Source: Oscillatoriales cyanobacterium M59_W2019_021
Lineage (GTDB): Bacteria > Cyanobacteriota > Cyanobacteriia > Cyanobacteriales > Geitlerinemataceae
Length of the DNA: 33,621 nucleotides
Direction: 5' to 3'
NCBI GenBank assembly: GCA_015295945.1
Contig: DVED01000142.1
Location: forward strand, 1-33,621
Numbering within the stretch: position 1 is the first letter of the stretch; each line of letters begins with the position of its first letter. Under the pieces are notes generated by a model. It had not been told where the DNA came from. It saw only the letters and a program-made list of their open reading frames with translations, and did no database searches. The position numbers and the translations under genes are program-made. Below are positions 1 to 8,256 of this stretch, piece by piece.

Positions 1-49
1 AGGAAAACCTAATGATAATTAAGCAACATGATGAAATGCTTATTTAGCA

Positions 50-186
50 CCCGCCCTGAGATAAATCTCCGGGCTAATAGGAAAACTCCCCTAAAGGGGA
101 CTAAAATTGTCATCACCACTCGAAATTTTCCCAGTCCTCTTTCAGAGGAGTTAAGCTGTTAGCCAAGGGTTTAAACCCTTGGCGGG
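50..186. repeat. Inverted pair of REP-like composite palindromes
   Basis: Two copies of one composite element face each other. The reverse copy (50-102) has a long hairpin at 53-74 and a short CCCC-TAAA-GGGG hairpin at 88-99. The forward copy (133-186) has a short hairpin at 136-148 and a perfect TTTAAA-centred 22-bp palindrome at 162-183. Read in the same direction, each has a short hairpin, then TTAG, then the long hairpin and a CGGG foot. The arrangement resembles BIME-type REP pairs, and a HUH transposase gene lies just downstream. Confidence 0.85.
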
Positions 187-287
187 AATGGGAACCCAAC
201 GTCATCTTAGCGGGAAGGGAAACCTAACGAAATTAACGAATATGATGAAATGGTTATTTAGCTTCAATCGGCTGTTGAACGTTTATA

Positions 288-422
288 CCCGCCCGGAGAT
301 TAATCTCCGGGCTAATAGCGGAACTCCCCTAAAGGGGACTAAAACCCGAGTCAAAACCCTAAATTTTCCCTAGTCCTCTGAGCGAGGAGTCGATCTATTA
401 GCCAGGGGTTTAAACCCCTGGC
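288..422. repeat. Second inverted pair of REP-like composite palindromes
   Basis: The reverse copy is at 288-340, with its long hairpin at 291-312 centred on TTAA and a short hairpin of CCCC/GGGG arms. The forward copy is at about 372-422, with a short hairpin at 375-387 and a long TTTAAA-centred palindrome at 401-422. Arms differ in sequence from the first pair but keep complementarity, which indicates compensatory change or independent family members rather than simple duplication. The pair ends about 50 bp before the transposase start. Confidence 0.85.
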
Positions 423-470
423 AAGCTTTCGAGCTAAACAAGATATAATCAAATAAAATCGAGAAATTCT

Positions 471-911
471 ATGGCTTTATGGCGACTCTACTATCATTTA
501 GTCTGGACAACTAAAAATCGCCAACCGCTGATTACGCCAACGCGAGAACCCGAACTTTATGGCTATATCCTCGGAAAATCCGATCGCCTGAATTCCATCG
601 TTCATGCAATTGGAGGTCTCGAAGACCATATTCATTTAATTGCATCCATTCCCCCCACATTATCGATCGCCGATTTCGTGCAAACGCTCAAAGGAGGCAG
701 TGCCTATCATCTAAATCATCTATTAGCTTCTTCCGATAAATTTGGTTGGCAAAATGGCTATGGTGTTTTCTCCCTCGGTTCAAAACAATTAGACAAAGCC
801 GCCAACTATGTGAACTCCCAAAAAGAACACCACCACAATCAAACTACGATCGCCTCCCTCGAAAACATAACCGACAAAAACGATCTACCCCCTCGCTGGC
901 ATCCAAAGTAA
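471..911 (+). CDS. IS200/RAYT-type HUH (Y1) transposase
   Basis: The 146-residue protein is a single-domain Y1 transposase of the IS200/IS605 TnpA superfamily. The HUH motif is His53-Ile-His55 within DHIHLIASIPP, and the likely nucleophile is Tyr113 in ANYVNSQKEHH. Family enzymes cut and rejoin single-stranded DNA at the foot of hairpins. The opening residues (YYHLVWTTKNRQPLI) and full length fit an intact enzyme. No tnpB or accessory gene is present. REP-like palindromes lie on both sides (50-422 and 947-1000), and the same palindromes occur at distant places in the window, so a REP-associated transposase is more likely than a self-mobile IS200. The ATG at 471 lacks a strong Shine-Dalgarno sequence. 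The activity assignment is from family knowledge. Confidence 0.9.
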   Translation: MALWRLYYHLVWTTKNRQPLITPTREPELYGYILGKSDRLNSIVHAIGGLEDHIHLIASIPPTLSIADFVQTLKGGSAYHLNHLLASSDKFGWQNGYGVFSLGSKQLDKAANYVNSQKEHHHNQTTIASLENITDKNDLPPRWHPK

Positions 912-946
912 ACAGTTATGCAACTAAAATTAATCGACTAGAATTC

Positions 947-1000
947 AGTCCTCTTTAGAGGAGTTCACCTATTAGCCAAGAGATTAATCTCTTGGCGGTT
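947..1000 (+). repeat. REP-like composite palindrome downstream of the transposase
   Basis: This forward copy has a short hairpin with CCTCT/AGAGG arms at about 950-962, then CTATTAG, then a perfect ATTAAT-centred 22-bp palindrome at 975-996. It closes the REP cluster around the transposase gene and lies only 31 bp from the preferred dndD start, so any dndD promoter must lie within or upstream of the repeat. Confidence 0.85.
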
Positions 1001-1027
1001 TATATATCCCCCATCCTCATCGAAATT

Positions 1028-3022
1028 GTGAAATTTCTCGAACTCGTTCTCGAAAACTTCGGTCCCTACATCGGCAAACAAACTATCAATTTGCGCCCAG
1101 AAATTACCCCGCAAACCCAACCGATTATCCTATTAGGCGGTATGAATGGCGGTGGAAAAACGACGCTGATGGATGCCATTCGCCTCGCCTTATACGGGTC
1201 TCGCGCGCAATGTTCCACGCGGGGTAATTTGAGTTATGGCGATTTCCTCACGCAATGCGTCAACCGCCACGCCAAACCCTATGAAAATACCCGCATTGAA
1301 TTGGCGATCGAACACGTTGACAGTGGTAATTTAGTCGAATATCGCATTGTGCGAACTTGGATGAGAAATCCGAAAGATGGGAAAGATAGCTTAGGAATTC
1401 TAACACACGGTGCCCTCAATGATGAATGGAAAGATGACGGTTTAACCAATACTTGGGACGAACATATCGAAAAATTATTACCCTTGGGAATTTCCAGTTT
1501 ATTTTTATTCGATGGGGAACAAGTCAAAGAATTGGCGGAATTAGAAGCACCACCACCTGTCGTTTACGAAGCCATTCAAAACCTGTTGGGACTCGAACTT
1601 CCCGCACGTCTTGCCGCCGATTTAGAAATTTTGTTACAGCGAAAACGCAAACAAGTTGCCAGCATTCAACAACTGGCAAATATCGAAGAAATTGAAGCCA
1701 AACTGAAAACTCAGCAAGCAGAACTCGACGCAGCAACTGAGAAATTAACCGAACTAGAACAACAACGAGAACGCGCCGAAAAGCAACAAAAACGCGCCTC
1801 CGATAAATTTATCTTAGAAGGTGGTAAAATTGCGGGAGAACGACACCAACTCGATCGCGAACTCGATACGGCAAAAGATAACGTATCGCTGCTGCGTAAA
1901 AACTTACGGGAACTGGCAGAAACATCGTTGCCTTTAGGCTTAATCGAACCCTTATTACAGCAATCAAAAGAACAAGCAGAACGAGAACGAAATATCGCTC
2001 GATCGCGCATTATTCGCGATGCCATATTACAGCGCGATCGCCGCTTATTAGACTACCTTTCTCAACTCAAAATACCCGATTCTAAAACCGAAAAAATTAT
2101 AACTTTTTTAGAAACAGAAAATCAACAATTAGAAGTTAGCGACGAACCCCCAATTTTAGAACTTGACGACGAAATTCTCGATCGCCTCCAATTTATCCTC
2201 ACCCAAGATCTTCCCGCACAAATCGAACTGGCTAAACAACATCGCGACAAATTAGAAAAAGCCGAATTAGAGGTTGAAGCGAAAGAACGACAACTGAACG
2301 CAGCAGCACCGCCAGAAGTGTACGAAAAGCTGAAAAATGCCGTTATGGAAACGCAGAAAAACTTTGCTAAAGTTCAAACGCAGTACGAAGCCGCACGACG
2401 ACACAGAGACGAACTCGATCGCGCGATCGCCAAAACTAAAAAAGAACTTTCAAAGTACAGCGAAAAAAGCATCGAATCTAAAAATGCCAATCACATTATC
2501 CAAGCATCAGCTAAAGTCAAAGAAACCTTAAAACTATTCCGAGAAAAGCTAACTCTCAAAAAGCTAAATAAACTCGAGATTGAAGTTACCGAATGCTTTC
2601 GCTATCTCCTCCACAAATCCGATCTCGTTCATCGCATCGCGATCGATGCGCACAACTTCCGCCTTTCTCTCTATGATCCCCAAGGACAACCCGTCCCCAA
2701 ACATCGCCTTTCGGCGGGAGAAAAACAACTGTTAGCGATCGCCTTTTTGTGGGGTTTGGCGCGAGTTTCCGGACGACAGCTTCCCGTCGCAATCGATACA
2801 CCTTTAGGACGCTTAGATTCATCCCACCGCCAAAATTTAGTCGAACGGTATTTCCCCGCCGCCAGCCATCAAGTTATTCTACTTTCCACCGATACGGAAA
2901 TTGGTAAAGTCGAATACGAGCAATTGCAAGAACAAGAAGCGATCGCCCGCAGCTATTTATTAAAGTACGATTCTAAACAGCAACAAACGACGATCGAATC
3001 CGGTTACTTTTGGTCGAATTGA
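1028..3022 (+). CDS. dndD: DndD-like SMC/RecN-type ATPase of DNA phosphorothioation
   Basis: The protein has an N-terminal ABC half with FLELVLENFGPY and Walker A GGMNGGGKTT, a long charged coiled-coil middle with no CxxC zinc hook, and a C-terminal half with signature LSAGEKQLLAIAF, Walker B VAIDTPLGRLD and a switch region ending STD. This order and the 664-residue length match DndD, the ATPase of the Dnd DNA sulfur-modification machinery that works with DndC and DndE. I chose GTG at 1028 because VKFLELVLENFGPY matches the family N-terminus. The upstream TTG at 992 lies inside a REP hairpin and adds residues unlike the family. No Shine-Dalgarno sequence is seen. No dndB, dndC or dndE occurs in the window. 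Upstream lies the REP/RAYT cluster, downstream an opposing nuclease gene. A related orphan SMC-like ATPase is the alternative. Confidence 0.82.
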   Translation: MKFLELVLENFGPYIGKQTINLRPEITPQTQPIILLGGMNGGGKTTLMDAIRLALYGSRAQCSTRGNLSYGDFLTQCVNRHAKPYENTRIELAIEHVDSGNLVEYRIVRTWMRNPKDGKDSLGILTHGALNDEWKDDGLTNTWDEHIEKLLPLGISSLFLFDGEQVKELAELEAPPPVVYEAIQNLLGLELPARLAADLEILLQRKRKQVASIQQLANIEEIEAKLKTQQAELDAATEKLTELEQQRERAEKQQKRASDKFILEGGKIAGERHQLDRELDTAKDNVSLLRKNLRELAETSLPLGLIEPLLQQSKEQAERERNIARSRIIRDAILQRDRRLLDYLSQLKIPDSKTEKIITFLETENQQLEVSDEPPILELDDEILDRLQFILTQDLPAQIELAKQHRDKLEKAELEVEAKERQLNAAAPPEVYEKLKNAVMETQKNFAKVQTQYEAARRHRDELDRAIAKTKKELSKYSEKSIESKNANHIIQASAKVKETLKLFREKLTLKKLNKLEIEVTECFRYLLHKSDLVHRIAIDAHNFRLSLYDPQGQPVPKHRLSAGEKQLLAIAFLWGLARVSGRQLPVAIDTPLGRLDSSHRQNLVERYFPAASHQVILLSTDTEIGKVEYEQLQEQEAIARSYLLKYDSKQQQTTIESGYFWSN

Positions 3023-3036
3023 CAGGAAGGAATAGG

Positions 3037-3114
3037 GCGGTTGAAACCGCGACGACAGGAACTAAAACCGCCTTCGCGGGTTATCGAGTCTGCGAAAGCG
3101 GACTTCGTTTCTGT
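3037..3114. repeat. Dispersed GCGGTTGAAACCGC-type repeat
   Basis: A palindrome GCGGTTGAAACCGC (3037-3050) is followed by an AAAACCGCC-TTCG-CGGGTT hairpin-like stretch and GCGAAAGCGGACTTCG. It fills the gap between the convergent dndD and nuclease genes. It resembles a repeat type common in cyanobacterial intergenic DNA (recalled, not searched). Its strong stems could act as a bidirectional terminator. Confidence 0.6.
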
Positions 3115-3119
3115 AATCG

Positions 3120-3755
3120 TTAATTATTCTCGATCGCTTCTCGCCCCAAACCTTTTAAAATTTGCAAAACTGAATAGAGTTCGTTATCCGGATTCACCAG
3201 GGAAAATAACCTCGAATTCGCGTACTGAGTTACGGGTTGACGAGTTGCCTTTAAAAACAGAAATTCATTGCCATTTGTCACCATTCCAAATGTCGGTCGA
3301 TCGATCTCGGGATTACCCAACATATACGCTAAAGCTTGGGGAATTGCTCGCGTTACTGAAAAATCGCTGCGTTTTGACTCAATAACTAACAACCATAGGC
3401 GATTTTTTAACACCAATACGTCAATTCTTCCCCGAATGACTAACCCTTCATCTTCTGTTGTTATCTCTATACTAGTTTCAGTTTCCAAGCGAAATGGAGG
3501 GCGATAAAATCCCGCTAAATCCAGCAGTGGGGAAATCACCACCATTTTGACGCTATTCTCTAGTATCGGCGGATCTTCCATTAACGCTTCAAAATTGGCT
3601 TTAACGCGATCTAATAAATGTTGCTCTGTCTCTGTTAAGGAATCTTGAGCGATCGATCGTTCCAAGAAAAAGTCGGGATCGGGAGATTGCCGAAGCCCGA
3701 ATTCCTGTTTGAGTTGACCGAGAGTAACTTCTTTGGCTGCAATTGTACGAACCAT
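3120..3755 (-). CDS. Orphan PD-(D/E)XK nuclease, type I restriction HsdR-N-like
   Basis: The 211-residue protein carries a PD-(D/E)XK core: Asp112 in GRIDVLVL, then Glu126-Ser-Lys128 in VIESKRSDFS, followed by the QALAY helix (Gln140-Tyr144) typical of this superfamily. Cyanobacterial genomes hold many such short proteins related to the nuclease domain of type I restriction R subunits. No helicase domain, HsdM or HsdS is present, so it is not a complete restriction system. It is convergent with dndD and divergent from the TPR-CHAT gene, 79 bp away. ATG at 3755 is the first plausible start. DNA cleavage is inferred from the motif, and the target is unknown. Confidence 0.72.
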   Translation of the reverse strand: MVRTIAAKEVTLGQLKQEFGLRQSPDPDFFLERSIAQDSLTETEQHLLDRVKANFEALMEDPPILENSVKMVVISPLLDLAGFYRPPFRLETETSIEITTEDEGLVIRGRIDVLVLKNRLWLLVIESKRSDFSVTRAIPQALAYMLGNPEIDRPTFGMVTNGNEFLFLKATRQPVTQYANSRLFSLVNPDNELYSVLQILKGLGREAIENN

Positions 3756-3834
3756 TTTAAAATTTATGCCGATCTCACGATAATTGTATCGAATTTAGGG
3801 TAAAACTAGAGACAACGAAGCAGAAAACAGATCC

Positions 3835-6603
3835 GTGTTTAGACCTCTCCTTCTCCGTTTAAAAATCCGGCTTCGCGGATGGCAGTTCCTATTAGGAATT
3901 ACCCTCGCCCTTTGCCTTGCCACATTTCCCGCCTTGACCCAAGAACCTACTCTCACTGGGCGAGAATGGGTGCAACAAGGCATCGATCGCTACGAAAACG
4001 AACGATACACCGAAGCGATCGCCCTGTGGCAACACGCCCAACGAGAATTTAACACCACCGGAGACAACTTAGGAGAAGCGTTATCGCTGAGTAATTTATC
4101 CCTGGCATACCAACATTTAGGACAGTGGGAACAAGCCCAACAAACGATCGATCGTAGCTTCAACTTATTACAACAACAGGACGATCTTGACGATCCCACC
4201 TACTTAGAAATCCTGGGAAAAGCCGCGATCGCCCGAGGTCGCCTACACTGGATGCAGGGCAACCCCGACACCGCCCTCGATACCTGGAAACAAGCCGAAA
4301 CCGCCTACTGTCAAGCCGGAAGCGGATCGGGCGTTCTTCGCAGTTGGCTCAACCAGGCTCAAGCGCTACAATCGTTGGGGTTGAATCGCCAAGCCCACGA
4401 TCGCCTGCAACAAGTCTACACCCTGCTACAATCCCCAGATAGCCAGACTTGCGCCTTTGCCGACACCTTCGATCCCGCCTTGCGAATTGTGGGATTGCGA
4501 ACCTTGGGACAATCCTTGCGGCGATTGGGTTTCCTAGAACGAGATGGCGAACGCTTGGGATCTGTAGAAGTCTTGCAAGCCAGCTTGGAACTGACGCGAC
4601 AATTTGCCCTTGCCGAAGCCGAACCTGCCGTCTGGCTGGAATTGGGCAACACCCAACGCGCCCTATATGAGAAAATTCGAGCGATGGGGAAACCCTCTAC
4701 CGCCGCCTCCTACGCCGACGAAGCCACGCAAGCTTACGATCGCGCCGCCACCGCCCCCAACGCCGAAATCGCCCTGCAAGCCCAACTCAACCGCCTCAAT
4801 TTGGACGTTGCTACGGGAAACCCGGCGGGTATCGCCAATTGGCAGCCAATTCGGCAACAGATCGATCGCCTGCCCCCCAGTCGCCAAAGCATCTACGCTC
4901 AACTCAACTTAGCTTGGAGTTTAACCTGCTTCCAAATTCCTAACGTTCCCTCCTGCGGCGAGTCTGAGGAACAACCGCCCGCAACTGAAAATCTTACCCC
5001 CACCGAAATCGCCGAAATCGTAGCAACCGCCGCCCAAACTGCCAAATCGATCGCCGATCCCGCCGCCGAATCCTATGCCCTCGGGCAGTTGGGCGAACTC
5101 TACGAAGCCACCGGAAACCCCACCGCCGCCGCCGAGTTGACGCAGCAAGCCTTACACCGCGTGGAAGGGTTGCAATTTCTCGAAATCCGCTACCGTTGGG
5201 AGTGGCAATTGGGGCGCTTATTGCGAAACCAGGGGAAAATCGAAGATGCGATCGCCGCTTACGAAACCGCCGCCGCCTCTCTGAAATCGGTACGGAGCGA
5301 CTTACTCACCGTAAATGCCGACATTCAGTTTGCCTTTCGCGATCGCGTCGAACCCTTCTATCGGCAGTTGGTGGAACTGCTACTGCCCGCTAACGACCCC
5401 CAACCGCCCCAATTCAACCGCCAAAAAGCCCTTTACTACGTCGAAGAAATTCAATTGGCGGAATTGGAAAACTTTCTGCGGTGCAGTTTGGAAACCTTGG
5501 AAGCCATGCCGGGTGACAACTCCAGCGATGCTATTGCTCGACTCATGAGACGAATCGATCGCCTCTTGCAAGACGACGCCGCCTTAGTCTATCCCATCTT
5601 ATTGCGCGATCGCGTTGCCGTTCTGTTCAAACTCCCCGACAGCGACGATTTAGGCTACTACACCTACGCGATCAACCAAACCGACGCCCAAACCACCTTA
5701 AGAAGACTGCGAACCAGTCTCCTCAAACTCAACCGTCCCGAAGATCGCGTTCTTCAATCCCGCAAAGTGTACCAATGGTTTGCCCCCTTATTTGACACTT
5801 ATCTCCCCTCACATCCCGGCATTCAAACCCTTGTCTTCGTCCTCGATGGCGAATTGCGGAACATTCCTATCGCTGCCTTGCAAGACGATTCCGGTCGCTA
5901 CGTCGTCCAACGAGATTACGCGATCGCCGTTTTTCCCAGTTCCCAACTCTTCGACATCGCCGCCTCTCCCCATAACTTTCAAGTGTTAGGGGCAGGCATC
6001 ACCCAACAACTTACCGTCGGCGACTTACCCCCCTTTAGCGCCTTGGCCGAAGTTGAAGCCGAAGTTGCCGCCGTCTCCTCCGTCGATCCCCTCATCGATG
6101 CAGAATTCACCGAACAAAACTTAGAACAGTGGGTCGATAAGCGCGACTTTTCCATCGTCCATCTCGCTACCCACGGCAACTTCAGTTCCGATCCCGACGA
6201 AACCTACCTCCTCGTCCACGGCATCGATCCCGACAAACCCGCCGGAGAACTCCTCAAAGCCAACGAACTCGATCGCCTCTTGCGCGATCGCACCCGCGAT
6301 CGACCCCTGGATTTGCTGGTTCTCAGCGCTTGCGAAACCGCCGAAGGCGACAACCGCGCCACCTTGGGATTGGCAGGCTTAGCCGTTCGCGCCGGAGCCA
6401 AAAGTACCCTCGCCACCCTTTGGCAAGTCAGCGATCGCTCCACCGTAAAACTGATGGAACAATTCTACCGCCAACTGCAACAAAACCCGCGATCGACCAA
6501 AGCCCAAGCCCTCCACCTCGCCCAAAACGCCCTCCTAACCGATCCCAACTTCGACAATCCCTTCTTCTGGGCGCCTTACATCTTGGTCGGAAATTGGCGG
6601 TAA
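3835..6603 (+). CDS. TPR-CHAT protease, exported or membrane-anchored
   Basis: The 922-residue protein starts with a basic stretch and a hydrophobic segment (about residues 15-35, LLGITLALCLATFPALTQ), a likely signal peptide or anchor. Residues about 45-520 are alpha-helical TPR-like repeats such as GEALSLSNLSLAYQHLGQWEQA. The C-terminal part is a CHAT domain, a caspase-like peptidase fold, with catalytic His780 in HLATHG and Cys833 in LSACETA, followed by LAVRAGAKSTLATLWQVSD and the closing FFWAPYILVG. The cysteine-histidine dyad is intact. Long TPR-CHAT proteins are common in cyanobacteria, and CHAT proteases elsewhere act in gasdermin and type III-E CRISPR defence, but no gasdermin or CRISPR partner is seen here. 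GTG at 3835 gives the full signal segment; no Shine-Dalgarno sequence is evident. The substrate is unknown. Confidence 0.88.
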   Translation: MFRPLLLRLKIRLRGWQFLLGITLALCLATFPALTQEPTLTGREWVQQGIDRYENERYTEAIALWQHAQREFNTTGDNLGEALSLSNLSLAYQHLGQWEQAQQTIDRSFNLLQQQDDLDDPTYLEILGKAAIARGRLHWMQGNPDTALDTWKQAETAYCQAGSGSGVLRSWLNQAQALQSLGLNRQAHDRLQQVYTLLQSPDSQTCAFADTFDPALRIVGLRTLGQSLRRLGFLERDGERLGSVEVLQASLELTRQFALAEAEPAVWLELGNTQRALYEKIRAMGKPSTAASYADEATQAYDRAATAPNAEIALQAQLNRLNLDVATGNPAGIANWQPIRQQIDRLPPSRQSIYAQLNLAWSLTCFQIPNVPSCGESEEQPPATENLTPTEIAEIVATAAQTAKSIADPAAESYALGQLGELYEATGNPTAAAELTQQALHRVEGLQFLEIRYRWEWQLGRLLRNQGKIEDAIAAYETAAASLKSVRSDLLTVNADIQFAFRDRVEPFYRQLVELLLPANDPQPPQFNRQKALYYVEEIQLAELENFLRCSLETLEAMPGDNSSDAIARLMRRIDRLLQDDAALVYPILLRDRVAVLFKLPDSDDLGYYTYAINQTDAQTTLRRLRTSLLKLNRPEDRVLQSRKVYQWFAPLFDTYLPSHPGIQTLVFVLDGELRNIPIAALQDDSGRYVVQRDYAIAVFPSSQLFDIAASPHNFQVLGAGITQQLTVGDLPPFSALAEVEAEVAAVSSVDPLIDAEFTEQNLEQWVDKRDFSIVHLATHGNFSSDPDETYLLVHGIDPDKPAGELLKANELDRLLRDRTRDRPLDLLVLSACETAEGDNRATLGLAGLAVRAGAKSTLATLWQVSDRSTVKLMEQFYRQLQQNPRSTKAQALHLAQNALLTDPNFDNPFFWAPYILVGNWR

Positions 6604-6636
6604 GTGAGATCAAAGAATAAACGAAATACCTGTCGC

Positions 6637-6793
6637 AGTCTTCTTCAGAAGACTTGGGCTATTAGCCTGGGGTTTAAACCCCAGGCGGGTGGTGGCAACA
6701 AGTCCGAGTCTCAGTTAAAACGATCAGTAAAGCTCGCGTCCCGCCTGGAACTCAAGTTCCAGGCTAATAAGCCAAACTCCATTAAAATGGACT
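6637..6793. repeat. Inverted pair of REP-like composite palindromes
   Basis: The forward copy (6637-6689) has a GTCTTC/GAAGAC hairpin (6638-6653), CTATTAG, and a perfect TTTAAA-centred palindrome at 6665-6686 with a CGGG foot. The reverse copy (6740-6793) has a CTCAAG-centred palindrome at 6743-6764 and a TCCATT/AATGGA short hairpin. It lies 34 bp after the CHAT gene and could stabilise or terminate its transcript. It is 5.6 kb from the transposase, so it spread or was left there independently. Confidence 0.85.
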
Positions 6794-6868
6794 GAAGAAT
6801 GCAGAAGCCAAATCTTGGCTACGATAGGCTTTCTTCCCCCTTCTACCTTAAAATCACGGGCAGGGAAT

Positions 6869-6898
6869 GGTGCGTTTCGTGCCTCAACACACCCTACC
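6869..6898. repeat. GGTGCGTTTCGT...CACACCCTACC dispersed repeat
   Basis: This imperfect palindrome of about 30 bp recurs at 31977-32006 with only one or two changes, and a related copy lies inside the MITE at 25128-25161. GGTGCGTT/AACGCACC repeats are a familiar class of cyanobacterial dispersed repeat. It sits between the REP pair and the 3' end of the VWA gene. Confidence 0.7.
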
Positions 6899-6922
6899 AA
6901 CTTCCCCTTCTGCCTTCAAACA

Positions 6923-7987
6923 TTACCGTTCCCAATCCGCCACTTCGTACAAAAAGCGAGTCTGTCCGATTAACTTCCGATTCGCAGACGTACTTTGAAC
7001 GAACACGGCATACTTTTCTAGATTGCTGGGTTTAATCCGCACCGTCGTTCCCATCGGCAAACCCAACAAATCTCGCGCCGCTTCGCCTTCAAACAAATCT
7101 CCCGTCGATCGATCCATCAAAATAATTTCTTTTTTCCCTTGAATGGTTTCCGTTTTAGTAAACTCATAAAAACCGCGTCCGGTTTTAAAAGTCAATCCAT
7201 TTTCTAGGACGAACGCTTTAATCGAAATATCGCGATCGACCTCTAAAATTTGAAAGCGTCCCGGTGCGACCGATCGCAAATCTGCCGCAGCATATGTCAC
7301 CGTTTCTTCCCGTTGCAGCAAGGTCGTAAACATCCGGTTCAACCCGCGATTCATCCGTCCGCGATCGACAATTTCTCGCTCGTATGCTTGTAACTGTTCG
7401 TCAGAAGATTGTTGGTAACAAACCGCTAAAAACAAATCGGTAATCGCAGCAAACTGGTCGAGATGCAAGTGAAATCCATTGCCCCGTTCGGCAAGTTCTT
7501 TGTAAAATAAAGTTGCGTGGGAACGATTCAGCGCTTGCACGCCGTAGATGGAAATGCCTAATTCTACTAATTTATCGGCTTCCTTCCGCCAGTTCAACTT
7601 CTGCGGCGTTTGTGCGGGTGCGTGCGGAATATCGTCGCCGATTAAAACCAGGGTTTTAGAACTGTCCGGAGTCCAAGAAAAAGACTGTACTTCGTGCAAA
7701 ACGAGTTCGTAACATTCCGGGGCATCTCCACCACCCGTAGGTTGTACGTTGGTGACAAATTCGCAAATGGCATCGACATTTCCGGACAGATCGAAGTGTT
7801 GGGTCACGTAACTCGATTTAGCATCGCAATAGTCACCATGGGCGACAATCCCAATCCGAATTCCGGGAATTTCATCCAGTAATCGGGTCACGGTATGTTT
7901 GATGTTGCGCCGGACTTGGGTGAGGCAGGGATACATACTTCCGGTGGTATCAAAACTGAAAACAACCTCGATATTGTTCCGAGTCAT
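6923..7987 (-). CDS. VWA domain protein with intact MIDAS metal site
   Basis: From ATG at 7987 the product has 354 residues. A von Willebrand factor A domain starts at once: NNIEVVFSFDTTGSM supplies the D-x-T-x-S MIDAS motif (Asp13-Ser17), PTGGGDAPE supplies the third MIDAS loop, and VLIGDDIPH is a following core strand. Family members bind a divalent ion and a protein ligand. The GGGDAPE form recalls VWA domains of alpha-kinase-like proteins, but no kinase domain is present; the C-terminal third (about 230-354) is unrecognised. I prefer ATG at 7987, preceded by GAGG with a 9-nt spacer, over the in-frame TTG at 8065, whose extra residues are not VWA-like. A good sigma-70-type promoter lies at 8116-8144. 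No signal peptide, so probably cytoplasmic. Confidence 0.8.
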   Translation of the reverse strand: MTRNNIEVVFSFDTTGSMYPCLTQVRRNIKHTVTRLLDEIPGIRIGIVAHGDYCDAKSSYVTQHFDLSGNVDAICEFVTNVQPTGGGDAPECYELVLHEVQSFSWTPDSSKTLVLIGDDIPHAPAQTPQKLNWRKEADKLVELGISIYGVQALNRSHATLFYKELAERGNGFHLHLDQFAAITDLFLAVCYQQSSDEQLQAYEREIVDRGRMNRGLNRMFTTLLQREETVTYAAADLRSVAPGRFQILEVDRDISIKAFVLENGLTFKTGRGFYEFTKTETIQGKKEIILMDRSTGDLFEGEAARDLLGLPMGTTVRIKPSNLEKYAVFVQSTSANRKLIGQTRFLYEVADWER

Positions 7988-8115
7988 AACAGGAAACCTC
8001 ACAAGTTCTGAAGCTAAATTTTTACGGTACTGCAAGTGTTTCGCGCGATCGCGTAGCAACTCCAAAGGAATATTGCCCTCGGTTTTAATTCGTGCTTTTT
8101 TTCTCTCTACATAAC

Positions 8116-8144
8116 ATTATAACTTATATTGATTTTTTCGTCAA
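8116..8144 (-). promoter_or_regulatory. Sigma-70-type promoter for the VWA gene
   Basis: On the reverse strand, TTGACG (8144-8139) and TATAAT (8121-8116) are separated by exactly 17 bp in an A/T-rich stretch. Transcription would start near 8109, about 120 bp before the preferred ATG at 7987. This separates the VWA gene from hemC although both are on the same strand. Confidence 0.65.
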
Positions 8145-8237
8145 TATTAAGCGTAAAATGAAAAAGCGATCGAGATCTAGGTCGCATTGCCCATTCCTCG
8201 ATCGCGATTTAGCAGAAGGCAGAGGGTGTATCGCTCA

Positions 8238-8256
8238 ATTACCCATTACCCATTTA
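8238..8256. repeat. Heptameric repeat ending in the hemC stop codon
   Basis: Two copies of ATTACCC plus a degenerate third (TAATGGG on the hemC strand) begin at the hemC stop codon: the TAA of hemC (8256-8254) is the first three bases of the repeat. The same arrangement is seen at the fetB stop. Confidence 0.75.

Noticed and set aside
179-373. 64-codon frame across the REP pairs before the transposase
   Set aside because: It consists of translated REP sequence and has no coding signature.
992-1027. TTG start at 992 extending dndD by 12 residues
   Set aside because: It lies inside a REP hairpin and the added residues do not match the family, whose N-terminus begins at the GTG at 1028.
8041-8065. 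TTG start at 8065 for the VWA protein
   Set aside because: The ATG at 7987 has GAGG at good spacing and begins exactly at the VWA fold. The longer start cannot be fully excluded.
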